The notes under the pieces are model-generated. The model was not told the origin of the DNA, did not search any database, and saw nothing but the letters and a program-made list of their open reading frames with translations. This document shows, in pieces, positions 54,672 through 64,000 of a DNA stretch of 64,000 nt; positions within the stretch are counted from its first letter, which is position 1; each line of letters begins with the position of its first letter. Source of the DNA: Phycisphaerae bacterium (GTDB lineage: Bacteria > Planctomycetota > Phycisphaerae > UBA1845 > UTPLA1); contig JAHBXN010000004.1 of assembly GCA_019636475.1 (NCBI GenBank), positions 124,001 to 188,000 on the forward strand, written 5' to 3'. A program made the position numbers and the translations under genes.

Positions 54672-57600
54672 ATGAACGTGGTTCGATCTGCATTTTCGGT
54701 GTCATCTTCGTTGCAGTGGCGCGGACTGCTTATTGCGGTGATTTCGGGAATCGTACCGGCGACCGGCATTGCCTCGGACGGACATCAGCCACACGGTGGG
54801 ATGCTCCGATTTCCGGATGTGAGCGCGACGAAGATTGTATTCGTATATGCCAATGATCTTTGGCTGGTGCCGCGGACGGGGGGCGTTGCCACTCCTCTGG
54901 CATCTCCGCCCGGCGCGGAACTGCTGCCGAAGTTCAGCCCGGACGGTTCGCAGATCGCATTTGTCGGCAACTACGAGGGCAATCGCGATCTGTACGTCAT
55001 TCCGACCGAGGGCGGCATTTCTCGTCGCGTGACCTATCATCCGGCCGCGGAGCAACTCTGCGATTGGACGCCGGACGGGCAATTGCTCTACATGACCAAC
55101 GGTTTCGCGGGACTCGCTCGTCAGCAGCAGCTTTACATGGTCCCGACGAGCGGCGTGATGCCGTCGGCGCTGCCAGTGCCGTATGGTGCGAACGGCGCGG
55201 TGAGCGCGGATGGAGAATGGCTTGCGTATACGCCGCACGCGATCGATTTTCGTACGTGGAAGCGCTATCGCGGCGGCATGCAGACGGATATCTGGCTGCT
55301 GAATCTGAAGTCGAAGCAGTCCCGGCAGATTACGGATTGGGAGGGAATGGACACGCTCCCGATGTGGCATGGCAAGACCGTGTACTACCTATGCGACACG
55401 GGCAAGAACCATCGACTCAATATCTGGGCGTATGACACAGCCTCGGCACAGCGCCGGCAGATCACGGACTTCGCCGAGTATGATGTGAAATGGCCTTCAA
55501 TCGGGCCGGGTGCCGATGGTGGAGGTGAGATCGTATTCCAGTATGGGCCGAAGCTGTATCTGCTGGATCTGAAGACCGAACAGTCCACGCCGGTTGAGGT
55601 TGAGATTCCGGGGGATCGGCCGAAGTTGCGGCGTCGTCAGATCGATGCGGATGAGTGGATTTCCTCGTGGGACATTTCGCCGACGGGGGCGCGCGCGGTG
55701 TTCAGCGCTCGCGGCGACATCTGGACCGTGCCGTCAAGAAAGGGGGCGCCGCGCCGGCTCACGCGAAGCGACGGGGCATTTGACCGCGACGGGACATGGA
55801 GCCCCGACGGCCAGTGGATTGCTTACCTGTCAGACGATTCCGGCGAGTACGAGCTTTACGTTGTTCAGTCGGACGGGAAGTCGGCTGCCCGCCGCGTCAC
55901 GAAGGACGGCGCGTGCTTTCGTTTCATGGCTTCGTGGTCTCCGAATTCAAAGCAACTGCTGTTCACGGACAAAACCGGAGCGATCTATATTTGCACGCTG
56001 GAGACCGGCGAGGTGAAGCAGATCGAGAAGGATCCGTGGAGCGATCAGGTGCGGCCGAACTGGTCGCGCGATTCGCGTTGGCTGGTGTATTCGATGAATG
56101 GCGAGAATCGCAATGCCGCGATCTGGCTTTACGATGTGGCGAAGGGCGAGCGCCATCAGGTGACGAGCGGCATGTTCGACGATGTGTCGCCCTGTTTCGA
56201 CCGTGACGGCGACTTTATTTATTTCGCCAGTCATCGCGATTTCTCGTCGCCGGTGTATGAAGATCTTGGCACGACCTGGGTCTATTCGAATACGTCAAAA
56301 CTGGTCGCTGTTCCGCTGCGGCGCGACGTCAAATCGCCGCTTGCTCCGCAGAATGATGAAGAGAAGCCGAGTGGCGATGCGGACAAGAAGGATGGTGACA
56401 AGAAGGAATCCAAAGAGGGTGACAAGGCCGGCGCCGAAAAAGGCGACGGCGACAAGCCGGAGTCGGGCGAGTCAAAAGACAAGGACGAGAAGAAGAAGGA
56501 AGTGAAGCCGGTCGAGATCGACCTTGAGGGTTTTGAGGCGCGGGCGCTTGAACTGCCGGTTGATCGAGGGCAGTTCTACGGGCTTTGCGTGAACGACAAG
56601 GGGCAGTTGATTTACACCCGCGCCGCCCGGGGTTCCGGCGACAAGCCGTCGATCAGGCTGCTCGATTTGAAGGATGAGAAGGCGGACAAGAAAGAGGAAA
56701 AGACCGTTGCGGCCGACGTGGCCGAGTTCGTGATGAGCGATGATGGCAAGAAACTGCTCATTCGCAAGGACGCCAAGTCCTACTTTGTGGTGGATGCGGC
56801 GGTCGATCAGAAGCTGGAGAAGTCGGTTCCGTTGTCCGGGATGCGAATTGACGTGGACCCGCGTGCAGAATGGTGCCAGATTTTCATGGAAGCCTGGCGA
56901 CTGCACCGAGATTACTTCTACGTTTCAAACATGCATGGGATGGACTGGCAGGCCGTTCGCAGGCAGTATGAGCCGATGCTGGCGGATTGCACGTCGCGTG
57001 AGGACGTGACTTATGTGATCGGCGAGATGATCTCTGAATTGAACGTGGGGCATGCGTACGTGAGGGGGCTTGGTGATACCGACAAGGAGCCGAGTGTGGC
57101 GGTCGGGATGCTCTCGTGTGATTTCTCGCTGGAGAACGGAGCCTATCGCATCGGGAAGATCCACGAAGGCGGACCCTGGGACACGGACGCGCGCAGTCCG
57201 CTTCGTGCGCCCGGGAACCTGGTCAACGAGGGGGAGTATCTGCTGGCGGTCAACGGCGTGCCGGTGGATGTGACGCGTGATCCTTGGGCGGCATTTCAGG
57301 GACTGGCGGGCGCAACGGTGACGCTGACGGTGAGCGAGAAGCCGGCGATGGACGACAAGGCGCGCGAGGTCCTGGTCACGACACTTCCCGGAGAGGGTTC
57401 ACAGCGATATCGCGCGTGGATCGAGCGTAATCGAAAATACGTCGCGGACCGTTCGGACGGCCGCGTGGGCTACATTTACGTTCCCAATACCGGCGTTGAT
57501 GGCCAGAACGATCTCGTGCGGCAGTTCCACGGACAAAAGGACAAGGCTGCGCTTATTATCGACGAACGCTGGAATGGCGGGGGGCAAATTCCGACGCGGT

Positions 57601-58088
57601 TCATCGAGCTGCTCAATCGTCCGGTGACGAATTACTGGGCGCGGCGCGACGGTCGCGACTGGATGTGGCCGCCGGATTCGCAGCAGGGGCCGAAGTGCAT
57701 GCTGATCAACGGCCTCGCAGGCAGCGGCGGCGACATGTTCCCGTGGTTGTTCCGGCACAACAAACTGGGCCAGTTGATCGGCACGCGAACCTGGGGTGGC
57801 CTGGTCGGCATCAGCGGCAATCCATCTTTCATAGATGGTGGAAACACCAATGTTCCGACGTTCGGGTTTTACGAGACGGATGGGACCTGGGGTGTCGAGG
57901 GCCACGGCGTTGATCCTGACATTCTGGTCGTGGATGATCCCGCTCAAATGCAGGACGGCGCCGATCCGCAGCTTGATCGTGCGATCAGTCTGATGCTCGA
58001 AGAAATCAAGCGTCATCCTTACGCCCCGCCGAAGCGCCCGGATTCACCGGATCGCCGGGGCATGGGGCTTCCCGAGACGGATCGTTAG
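54672..58088 (+). CDS. Tricorn-like protease (TolB-type propellers, PDZ, S41 peptidase)
   Basis: A 1138-residue protein. ATG 54672 has GGGGAG six bases upstream and starts a signal peptide (residues about 1-37, ending ATGIAS). N-terminal beta-propellers made of TolB/PD40 repeats: FSPDGSQIAFVGNYEGNRDL, WSPDGQWIAYLSDDSGEYEL. A Lys/Glu/Asp-rich low-complexity insertion lies at about 560-625. Then the tricorn core, PDZ (NEGEYLLAVNGVPVDVTRDP) and the S41 peptidase: VGYIYVPNTGVDGQNDL, ERWNGGGQIPTRF, and catalytic Ser1018 in NGLAGSGGDMFPW; the expected His is H794 in LNVGHAYV. Tricorn degrades peptides; the signal peptide places this one in the periplasm or outside, unlike archaeal tricorn. Catalytic residues appear intact. 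Confidence 0.93.
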   Translation: MNVVRSAFSVSSSLQWRGLLIAVISGIVPATGIASDGHQPHGGMLRFPDVSATKIVFVYANDLWLVPRTGGVATPLASPPGAELLPKFSPDGSQIAFVGNYEGNRDLYVIPTEGGISRRVTYHPAAEQLCDWTPDGQLLYMTNGFAGLARQQQLYMVPTSGVMPSALPVPYGANGAVSADGEWLAYTPHAIDFRTWKRYRGGMQTDIWLLNLKSKQSRQITDWEGMDTLPMWHGKTVYYLCDTGKNHRLNIWAYDTASAQRRQITDFAEYDVKWPSIGPGADGGGEIVFQYGPKLYLLDLKTEQSTPVEVEIPGDRPKLRRRQIDADEWISSWDISPTGARAVFSARGDIWTVPSRKGAPRRLTRSDGAFDRDGTWSPDGQWIAYLSDDSGEYELYVVQSDGKSAARRVTKDGACFRFMASWSPNSKQLLFTDKTGAIYICTLETGEVKQIEKDPWSDQVRPNWSRDSRWLVYSMNGENRNAAIWLYDVAKGERHQVTSGMFDDVSPCFDRDGDFIYFASHRDFSSPVYEDLGTTWVYSNTSKLVAVPLRRDVKSPLAPQNDEEKPSGDADKKDGDKKESKEGDKAGAEKGDGDKPESGESKDKDEKKKEVKPVEIDLEGFEARALELPVDRGQFYGLCVNDKGQLIYTRAARGSGDKPSIRLLDLKDEKADKKEEKTVAADVAEFVMSDDGKKLLIRKDAKSYFVVDAAVDQKLEKSVPLSGMRIDVDPRAEWCQIFMEAWRLHRDYFYVSNMHGMDWQAVRRQYEPMLADCTSREDVTYVIGEMISELNVGHAYVRGLGDTDKEPSVAVGMLSCDFSLENGAYRIGKIHEGGPWDTDARSPLRAPGNLVNEGEYLLAVNGVPVDVTRDPWAAFQGLAGATVTLTVSEKPAMDDKAREVLVTTLPGEGSQRYRAWIERNRKYVADRSDGRVGYIYVPNTGVDGQNDLVRQFHGQKDKAALIIDERWNGGGQIPTRFIELLNRPVTNYWARRDGRDWMWPPDSQQGPKCMLINGLAGSGGDMFPWLFRHNKLGQLIGTRTWGGLVGISGNPSFIDGGNTNVPTFGFYETDGTWGVEGHGVDPDILVVDDPAQMQDGADPQLDRAISLMLEEIKRHPYAPPKRPDSPDRRGMGLPETDR

Positions 58089-58342
58089 GAATGCCGCGAG
58101 GCGCCATGGAACCGAAATGAGGGGAGAATGACGCCGCGCACCTTCACGGCGGTGAAGGCCGCTTCCCGTATTCGCCGGGCGCTGGTAGTCTGATACCGTT
58201 CGGACACGCCGGTTTACGGAATTAAGACGGTTTGAATGAAGCGTAGTTGGTGAACGGCGCGAGGATTGTGCCGTCAGCGACAGCCGTAGGAAAAGGCCGC
58301 ACCTATTTGCGAAAGTGGGTTTTCCAATTGAGGAGCATGATG

Positions 58343-60667
58343 ATGCACCGCATTCGTAACGAGCTTGGGGGTCGGATCTCAATCCATGCATTCGCAGGGA
58401 TATTGGCTTGTGCCTATTTCGGAATTGCGGGTTTGCCGACGTTGGCTGCCGATTCGATTCCGCTCAAGCCGAAGTACGCCGGGCCCACCACGGTCTATGC
58501 CTCGTTCGACACCGAATCGGTTCAGAAGACGACCGGTCCGGACGGTAAGCCGATGGACATCAAGACTCGATCCTTCTACGGACTGATCGAGGACGTGGCC
58601 TCGAAGGGTGATGCGATTGAAATCAGGGCCACGCTCGATCGGTTGACCGGCTACATGTCGTTCAGTCCTGCGATTGCCTCGGTCTATGACACTGACGCGC
58701 CGGATTCCGAGGATGCTTCTCCGGATTACAAGGCCGCCTTCACCCCCATCCTGGACAAGCCCATGAAGATCGTTATCGGCGCGGATGGACTTGCTCGGTC
58801 AATCGAGGGTGGAGAGGCGATTCGCAAGGAACTCACGGACCTCGGTCCGCAGAATTTCGTGGCGAAAAGCCTGTCGGACGAGGATATGTCGGACGCGCAG
58901 CTCAAGGCGATTTTCGGTGAACTCCCATTCGCGTTGTTTGCGAATCGCGATGTAAAGCCGGGGGACACGTGGAAGCAGACGCGGCACGAGGCATTTGGTC
59001 AGGCCGGCCGCGCGATTCTCACTTACGAATGCAAACTGGATCGCATCGAAAAGTCTGACAACGGTGAGATCGCTATCGTCACTTTCTCCGGAACTGTCGC
59101 AAAGGACCCCGATGAGAAGCCGGCGGAAAATAAGCGTCCCAGCAAGATCGACGGATCCATCACCGGCATCGGCCGGTTCGATGTGCAGCGCGGCGCGTTC
59201 GTCGAGGTTCGACGCGAGATCAATTCGAAGATCGAGGTGCCGCCGTGGTGGAGCCAGGATCCGGACGCCCCCATGATGAAGCTTGAGATTGAGACGAAGC
59301 AGGTCTATTCCATCGCGCCGGTCGGGGATCGCATCAAAGCCAAGAGCGAAAACCGACAGCGCATCGCGGCGGCCGAAGCCGCGCGAGAGGCGGAGGAAGC
59401 GGCTGCGCTGGCGGAGCCGGCTGACCCGGTAACCGCGGCCAATGCCCCGACACCCTGGTTGCAGTGGGGCGGTCCGGATCGCAATTTCTGCAGCAGTGCC
59501 ACGGGCCTGGCCAATCGGTGGCCCAAAGACGGTCCGCCGAAGCTGTGGGAGCGCCCGCTGGGCGACGGATTTTCAGCGATCGTGAGCGACATCGATACGC
59601 TGTACACGCAGTATTCGATCCGGGACAAAGATGACGCATTCAAAGGTGATGAAGTCGTTGTCGCGCTCGATGCAAAGACCGGGGAAACCCGATGGGAGCA
59701 TCGATATGCCGCGCCCTGGCCAAAGGACTTGCAGATGGAGTTCGGTCCCGGGCCTCACAGCACGCCGCTCCTGGTGGGCGATCGGCTGTTCGCAATCGGA
59801 TCGACGGCGAAGCTGCACTGCCTCGACAAGAAGACCGGCAAGGTGATCTGGTCGCATGACCTCCATGAGAAGTACAAGGCGTCGCTGCAAATGCGCGGTT
59901 ATGGCTCGAGCCCGCTTGCCTTTGAAGACAAGATCATCCTTCCGGTCAGCAAGGAAGGCGACAACGCGCTGATGGCATTCAATCAGTCGGACGGATCCGT
60001 GGCATGGCATGGAGGCGACTTCAGTCCGGGGTATGCATCGCTGCTGGCCATCACGTCGCATGGCGTCAAACAACTGATCGCATTCAGCGGCAGCGCCGTC
60101 ATGGGACTTGACCCGAAGGACGGCAGGAAGTTGTGGTCCGTGGATCATCCCACTCAGTGGGGCGCGAACATATCGACGCCGGTCTGGTGCGGGGCGGACA
60201 ATTTGCTTTTCGTCTCGTCGGCTTACGGAATGGGCAGCCGCGGCATTGAACTTGAGATGGCCGGCAGTCAGCCGGCCGCCAAGGAAATCTGGTTCAATCC
60301 AAAGCTCAAGATTCAGCACGGTGACGCGGTTCGAGTCGGAGACTGGGTTTATGGCAGCAGCGGCGATTTCGGGCCGGCGTTCTTCGCGTGCGTAAATGCC
60401 AGGAACGGAAAGATGGGCTGGCGGCAGCGCGGCATCTCCAAGGCAAACGTGCTTTCGGCCGACGGCAAACTGATCGTCTTCGATGAGGACGGTCAACTTG
60501 TGCTGATCAAGGCAGATCCGGAAAAGTATCGCCTTCTGGCTAAAACCAAGGGCCTATGCAAGAAAACAGCATGGACGGTTCCAACGCTTGTCGGTCGCAC
60601 GCTGTATCTGCGCGATCGGGAGAAGATCCTGGCTCTTGATCTGGGGGTGGGCAAGGACGCGGGGTAA
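58343..60667 (+). CDS. Exported DUF6263-like plus PQQ-type beta-propeller protein
   Basis: A 774-residue protein. Three consecutive ATGs (58337, 58340, 58343) follow AGGAG; spacing is best (seven bases) for 58343. Signal peptide: residues about 10-36 (AGILACAYFGIAGLPTLAA). Residues about 40-340 match planctomycete DUF6263-type domains (beta strands with IRATLDRLTGYMSFSPAIAS, FANRDVKPGDTWKQTRHEA, FVEVRREINSKIEVPPWW). A helical Glu/Ala linker (RIAAAEAAREAEEAAALAEP) leads to a PQQ-like propeller (about 375-770): WLQWGGPDRNFCS, VVALDAKTGETRWEHRY, LHCLDKKTGKVIWSHDL, ALDLGVGK. No quinoprotein active-site Asp/Glu pair or disulfide is evident, so it is more likely a binding scaffold than a PQQ enzyme. 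Convergent with the cytochrome gene. Confidence 0.8.
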   Translation: MHRIRNELGGRISIHAFAGILACAYFGIAGLPTLAADSIPLKPKYAGPTTVYASFDTESVQKTTGPDGKPMDIKTRSFYGLIEDVASKGDAIEIRATLDRLTGYMSFSPAIASVYDTDAPDSEDASPDYKAAFTPILDKPMKIVIGADGLARSIEGGEAIRKELTDLGPQNFVAKSLSDEDMSDAQLKAIFGELPFALFANRDVKPGDTWKQTRHEAFGQAGRAILTYECKLDRIEKSDNGEIAIVTFSGTVAKDPDEKPAENKRPSKIDGSITGIGRFDVQRGAFVEVRREINSKIEVPPWWSQDPDAPMMKLEIETKQVYSIAPVGDRIKAKSENRQRIAAAEAAREAEEAAALAEPADPVTAANAPTPWLQWGGPDRNFCSSATGLANRWPKDGPPKLWERPLGDGFSAIVSDIDTLYTQYSIRDKDDAFKGDEVVVALDAKTGETRWEHRYAAPWPKDLQMEFGPGPHSTPLLVGDRLFAIGSTAKLHCLDKKTGKVIWSHDLHEKYKASLQMRGYGSSPLAFEDKIILPVSKEGDNALMAFNQSDGSVAWHGGDFSPGYASLLAITSHGVKQLIAFSGSAVMGLDPKDGRKLWSVDHPTQWGANISTPVWCGADNLLFVSSAYGMGSRGIELEMAGSQPAAKEIWFNPKLKIQHGDAVRVGDWVYGSSGDFGPAFFACVNARNGKMGWRQRGISKANVLSADGKLIVFDEDGQLVLIKADPEKYRLLAKTKGLCKKTAWTVPTLVGRTLYLRDREKILALDLGVGKDAG

Positions 60668-60708
60668 TCCTGCCGCCGTCGCTGTAACATCCAAAGGCGA
60701 CCTGATTC

Positions 60709-63249
60709 TTATCCTCCGAGATAAGCCGCGATGAACTCGTCGATGTCCCGGCCATCGGCGAGGTTGTTCTGATCCAAGTCCGATCGCTCCACAAAAATCG
60801 GCGTTGTCTCCTGTCCGACCAGGACCCCGGTGAACAGGACCACATCTTCGGCGTCTACATCGCCGTCGCCGTCTATGTCGCCCGGCCGAATGACGGGAGC
60901 GATAACCAGCGAGTCCAACACCATCAACTCAGGTGGACACCGGCCGTTTCCAGCCCAGAGTTCATATAGTTCCTGTCCCTTGCTGTTAGTGGTGTTTTCG
61001 TCCCGCAGGAACTCGACATACTCCCTGCTCGTGCTCTGATAGTACAGTCGAACCTCCACGCGCGCAGTCTGATCGGGAATTATGTAGATTGTGTCGTCCC
61101 AATGCTGGCCATCGACGTAGGCCGCCCCGACCGGCGCGCCCCCGAAATTCGCGAATTCGCCATTGGTGAAGCCTCGCGGCGGGATGCGATTGTCCTTGAA
61201 GATCCGGTTATTCAGGACGAAGTGAAATGATGGACCGGGTTCGACACCGACGATTCCAGCGGTTAGTTCGTCCAGTCCCGGCTTGGCTTCGTAGATTTTT
61301 GCCTCCTCGTCATGATAGAGAATTCCGGTGGCCGGATCGTACGCCGCTGATTCCTTCATCAGCACTTCGTCCGCATCGAAGAAGCGGACATTTATCCAGA
61401 TTCGGCGGCCCTCGGGGTAGCCGGTGGGCAGTTTGTGCCCGGACTCGTTGGTGACTCTGACCGAGAGCGTGCTTCCGTCCTGAGCGAGTGTCAGCGTTGC
61501 GGCATTTTGCAGCATGTATCGACCGCGCGTGACGCCGGCCGCCACGGCCGCCGGGTTGACATCCTGGAATAGCGTCGGCATCAGGCTCAGCAGCCAGGTG
61601 CTGCCGCCGGTCATATCATGCAGGGGCAGGTCGTTGCGTATCGGCGCGGTGGGGTCGTTGCAGCCCTTGCCTGTGACGTCGCGCATGTGGCAGTCCTGAC
61701 AGGTAGCGACGAACTCGCGGTTGCCGCCGAATTGTGGCGCGTATACGCCCGTTGGTGAGTTAAAGGCACTATGAAGCCATTCGCTGTATGTTCGCTCAAT
61801 CGGCATGAGCCGATTGGACGCCGTACTTGTCGGTGGTGTATCAAATGCGTTCGGGACGTAGTTGCCGTTTGCGTCCTTTTCGAATGCCGGATTGCTGACA
61901 TCGTGACAAGAGCCGCACAAGGCAGCCTCTCGGTGGAACGGCGAAACAACCACCTCATGAGGGCTAACGGCGTCGATAACCGGCCCGCGCCGGCGGCTTT
62001 CTTGCGGGTCGACCACAACCATGCCGTTTGCGAACTCCAGTGGTATATCCCGCAACGCCGCCAGTATGGCCGTGTCTTCCGGCGGGTTGGATGGATCGGC
62101 GACGGGATCCACCATGCGGTGGCATAAGTCGCAGGAGACGCCGAACTTGTCTGTCGGCAACACGGCCGAGCCGTTTGTCGGCACGGATCGTCCGTCGAGC
62201 CAGGCGCTCGACGTGTGGCAGCGCACGCACAAATCACCGCTATCCGGCGCATCCTGGTTTGCAATGGTCATGCACGCTTCGAAGAGTAGATCGCGCGATG
62301 CGTGCGCCATCATGCTGCCTTGCCAGTTGAAGAGCGGTTCAACGGCCGCATCATAGCCGCCGTGGCAAGCGGAGCAGTTCTCGGGATTATTGAGCGGCGC
62401 TGCATTGAATGGCTGAGTTCCCGGCAGATCAAAGTCGCGAAGTGTGGTCGGCACGATGCCACCGGGTGGAGACTGAATGACGAATGCCGAGTCGCTTTGA
62501 TCCTCGCCGAGATTACTTGCATTGTCGGTTGCCTCGATTCGGATCCGACCGAGCGGCGTCGGGCGGTTTGGAATGAAGACTGTGGCCTGGCCTGCCGTCC
62601 CTGTTTGCGTCAGCTTCTGGGCAAGGATTCTGAATTTTCCGCCATCGTCCTCGGAAATCAGGATGTCGATACGGGCGATGCCGCTTGCGTCAACGGCTGT
62701 CCATTGCACATTGATTGCACTATTCGCCATGAGTGTTTCGCCACCATTCGGATAGAGAACGGTGACAGCCGGCGGAGTGGTGTCGGCGGCGGTGGCCGGG
62801 ACGAGGTGATTCTGAATATCCGAAAGTGCCACATTGGAGACACTTCCGACATTGGCGGGAGTTAATCCGGCGAAGGTCGGCGTGTTTCCGTAGGCGACGG
62901 AGTCGGTGATCTCCGTCAGATTTGAGTAGCCGTCACCGTCGTTGTCCTCGTTCTGAATGAAGACCATCGCGCTGCGGCGACCGGCATCGGTGTTTGGATA
63001 GCTTCCAAGCACCTGGGCAAGGCGGTCGCCATATCCATTTCGTGTGCCTGCGCCGAGAAAGTTCAAGTGGCATTGTCCGCAGTGGGCCGGGCGACTCGGC
63101 ACCGAGTCCAGTACCGTATTCACGGCATTCGGATACTGGGCGAAGAAAGATTGTCGGATGTTTGGTCGGGCATCGGCCGTTGATACCAGGGTGACGGTAG
63201 TGGAGAAGGCAACGAAGACGGCATGCACGGAGCGGCGAGTCATACACAT
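60709..63249 (-). CDS. Exported six-haem cytochrome c with C-terminal dockerin-like module
   Basis: An 846-residue protein; GGAGG lies eight bases ahead of ATG 63249. Signal peptide: residues about 1-27 (ending STADA). Six CXXCH sites: 57-61, 292-296, 341-345, 373-377, 445-449 and 517-521. An EF-hand-like DNDGDGYSN is at 102-110 and an Ig-like insertion at about 160-260 (VTVLYPNGGETLMANSAINV). Distal methionines/histidines are plentiful (H-E-V, HREA, HDMTGG). The region 560-780 resembles the C-terminal beta domain of planctomycete decahaem-like cytochromes (VTNESGHKLPTGYPEGRRIW). The last 58 residues, IDGDGDVDAEDVVLFTG and SDLDQNNLADGRDIDEFIAA, form two Ca-loop dockerin-type repeats. It probably acts in the periplasm or at the surface in electron transfer, tethered to a cohesin-like partner. 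Confidence 0.88.
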   Translation of the reverse strand: MCMTRRSVHAVFVAFSTTVTLVSTADARPNIRQSFFAQYPNAVNTVLDSVPSRPAHCGQCHLNFLGAGTRNGYGDRLAQVLGSYPNTDAGRRSAMVFIQNEDNDGDGYSNLTEITDSVAYGNTPTFAGLTPANVGSVSNVALSDIQNHLVPATAADTTPPAVTVLYPNGGETLMANSAINVQWTAVDASGIARIDILISEDDGGKFRILAQKLTQTGTAGQATVFIPNRPTPLGRIRIEATDNASNLGEDQSDSAFVIQSPPGGIVPTTLRDFDLPGTQPFNAAPLNNPENCSACHGGYDAAVEPLFNWQGSMMAHASRDLLFEACMTIANQDAPDSGDLCVRCHTSSAWLDGRSVPTNGSAVLPTDKFGVSCDLCHRMVDPVADPSNPPEDTAILAALRDIPLEFANGMVVVDPQESRRRGPVIDAVSPHEVVVSPFHREAALCGSCHDVSNPAFEKDANGNYVPNAFDTPPTSTASNRLMPIERTYSEWLHSAFNSPTGVYAPQFGGNREFVATCQDCHMRDVTGKGCNDPTAPIRNDLPLHDMTGGSTWLLSLMPTLFQDVNPAAVAAGVTRGRYMLQNAATLTLAQDGSTLSVRVTNESGHKLPTGYPEGRRIWINVRFFDADEVLMKESAAYDPATGILYHDEEAKIYEAKPGLDELTAGIVGVEPGPSFHFVLNNRIFKDNRIPPRGFTNGEFANFGGAPVGAAYVDGQHWDDTIYIIPDQTARVEVRLYYQSTSREYVEFLRDENTTNSKGQELYELWAGNGRCPPELMVLDSLVIAPVIRPGDIDGDGDVDAEDVVLFTGVLVGQETTPIFVERSDLDQNNLADGRDIDEFIAAYLGG

Positions 63250-63556
63250 GACGAAAACCTCCGCTCGGCATCAAGATTCGTGATTGGCGAAAATTCCGAA
63301 CGGCTACAGCAAAGCCGAGCATCAATAATTGAAATTTCCAAGCACGTTGTCCGGGTGCCCCGGAAGAACTAAGCAACTTCGATGCCGGACTGTGGAGGCG
63401 GCGCATTTGGTGATTCGAAAACAGCCGATGATGCGGGTCGCGTCACGACTTGAGGCGGGAGATGCGGTCAAGAATTCGGGAGGGCGGTCTCATTTCCCCA
63501 ACTGAAGTGGGAAATGCCGCAAGCCTGCGGAAAAAAGACGTGCGAGGTCAGGTCGA
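63250..63556. other. 307-base intergenic region between nuoD and the cytochrome gene
   Basis: Both flanking genes are on the minus strand. The stretch should hold the cytochrome promoter; no convincing -35/-10 pair, terminator with T-run or gene was found. Confidence 0.35.
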
Positions 63557-64000
63557 TTAACGATCGACCTCACCCATTACGACATCGATGCTGCCGATGA
63601 TGGCAGCCATGTCGCCGAGCAGGACGTTTCTTCCGACTTTTTCCGTGATGCAGAGATTGCAGAAGCTGGGGCCGCGGGCCTTTACGCGAGCGGGAATCGC
63701 GCCGCCGTCGCCTTTAACAAAAAAACCAAGCTGTCCGCGAGGATTCTCGATTTCGAAGTACACTTCATCATCGGGCAGTTTCAGAGTTTTGCCCTTCTTG
63801 TGGAGCGTTTCCTGGCCTTCGGTGCCGCGAAGCTTTTCGAGGGCCTGGCGGATGATCTTCACGGATTGCTCCATCTCGCACATGCGTACGAAGTAGCGGT
63901 CCCAGCAGTCGCCGACGGTGCCTTTGCGTCCATCGCCGACGGGAATATCAAAATCGAATTCTTCGTAGCCGGAATAGGGCTTGGCCTTGCGAAGGTCGAA
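63557..64000 (-). CDS. nuoD: NADH-quinone oxidoreductase subunit D, C-terminal part
   Basis: The C-terminal 147 residues of NuoD (about 410 in full); the gene runs off the right edge. In frame: FDLRKAKPYSGYEEFDFDIP, then GTVGDCWDRYFVRMCEMEQS, VYFEIENPRGQLGFFVKGDG and the ending IGSIDVVMGEVDR, which is the standard NuoD C-terminus (SIDIVLGEVDR). NuoD is the 49-kDa-type subunit of complex I and helps form the quinone site; the PRGQLGF- and GPSFCNL- type segments are conserved. The rest of the nuo operon should continue to the right, on the minus strand upstream of this fragment. Confidence 0.96.
   Translation of the reverse strand, partial: FDLRKAKPYSGYEEFDFDIPVGDGRKGTVGDCWDRYFVRMCEMEQSVKIIRQALEKLRGTEGQETLHKKGKTLKLPDDEVYFEIENPRGQLGFFVKGDGGAIPARVKARGPSFCNLCITEKVGRNVLLGDMAAIIGSIDVVMGEVDR

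Overview
The window is GC-rich bacterial chromosome that reads as a member of the Planctomycetota, most likely the Phycisphaerae side of the phylum (inference from gene content, not from a marker-gene tree). The grounds are: giant secreted proteins built from malectin, choice-of-anchor, IPT and thrombospondin-3-like '[11 protein letters not shown]' repeats; a dockerin-tailed multihaem cytochrome; DUF1573, YdjY and tricorn-type proteins; and an outer-membrane gene set (LpxD, Mla transporter, secretin). About 37 protein genes are supported, including fragments at both edges (a DAACS symporter C-terminus on the left, NuoD on the right). No tRNA, rRNA or CRISPR array was seen.

Layout. 1-6.3 kb: symporter tail, a coiled-coil membrane protein with half a DnaJ-like zinc finger, a DUF502 membrane protein, an exported protein with an acidic tail, and a PduO-type cobalamin adenosyltransferase. 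6.4-9.1 kb: mlaE-mlaF-mlaD lipid transport operon (minus strand). 9.2-13.6 kb: pyrophosphate-type phosphofructokinase, GH57 amylase and GT4 glycosyltransferase, a probable storage-polysaccharide group, with a good promoter ahead of the GT4 gene. 13.9-24.9 kb: DUF1573/thioredoxin-fold protein, HI0933-type flavoprotein, a 2038-residue multidomain lipoprotein, and comM. 25.1-31.3 kb: a repeat-rich exported protein, its terminator, a group IIC intron inserted exactly after the terminator T-run, then a YhaM-like 3'-5' exoribonuclease with its own candidate promoter. 31.4-40.8 kb: lpxD, a FlgI-like lipoprotein and cysE on the minus strand; purA, uppS, a serine hydrolase and tyrS on the plus strand. 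40.9-47.9 kb: a YdjY lipoprotein coupled to a polytopic TPR protein, a secretin, and a membrane-anchored rhodanese. 48.2-54.2 kb: the macromolecular-synthesis trio dnaG, rpoD and an S1 protein. 54.7-64 kb: tricorn-like protease, DUF6263/PQQ-propeller protein, six-haem cytochrome with dockerin, and nuoD.

The most unusual element is the group IIC intron at 28548-30178. Its RNA ends and maturase domain look intact, but the reverse transcriptase has an in-frame loss of its catalytic core, joined at a GAGAAG that may be a microhomology. Other points worth following are a FlgI-type P-ring domain carried by a lipoprotein away from flagellar genes, a Cys/Arg-rich C-terminal sorting tail, the dockerin-tailed cytochrome, a CGFS variant of a thioredoxin-type active site, and hairpins in the leaders of rpoD and the S1 gene.
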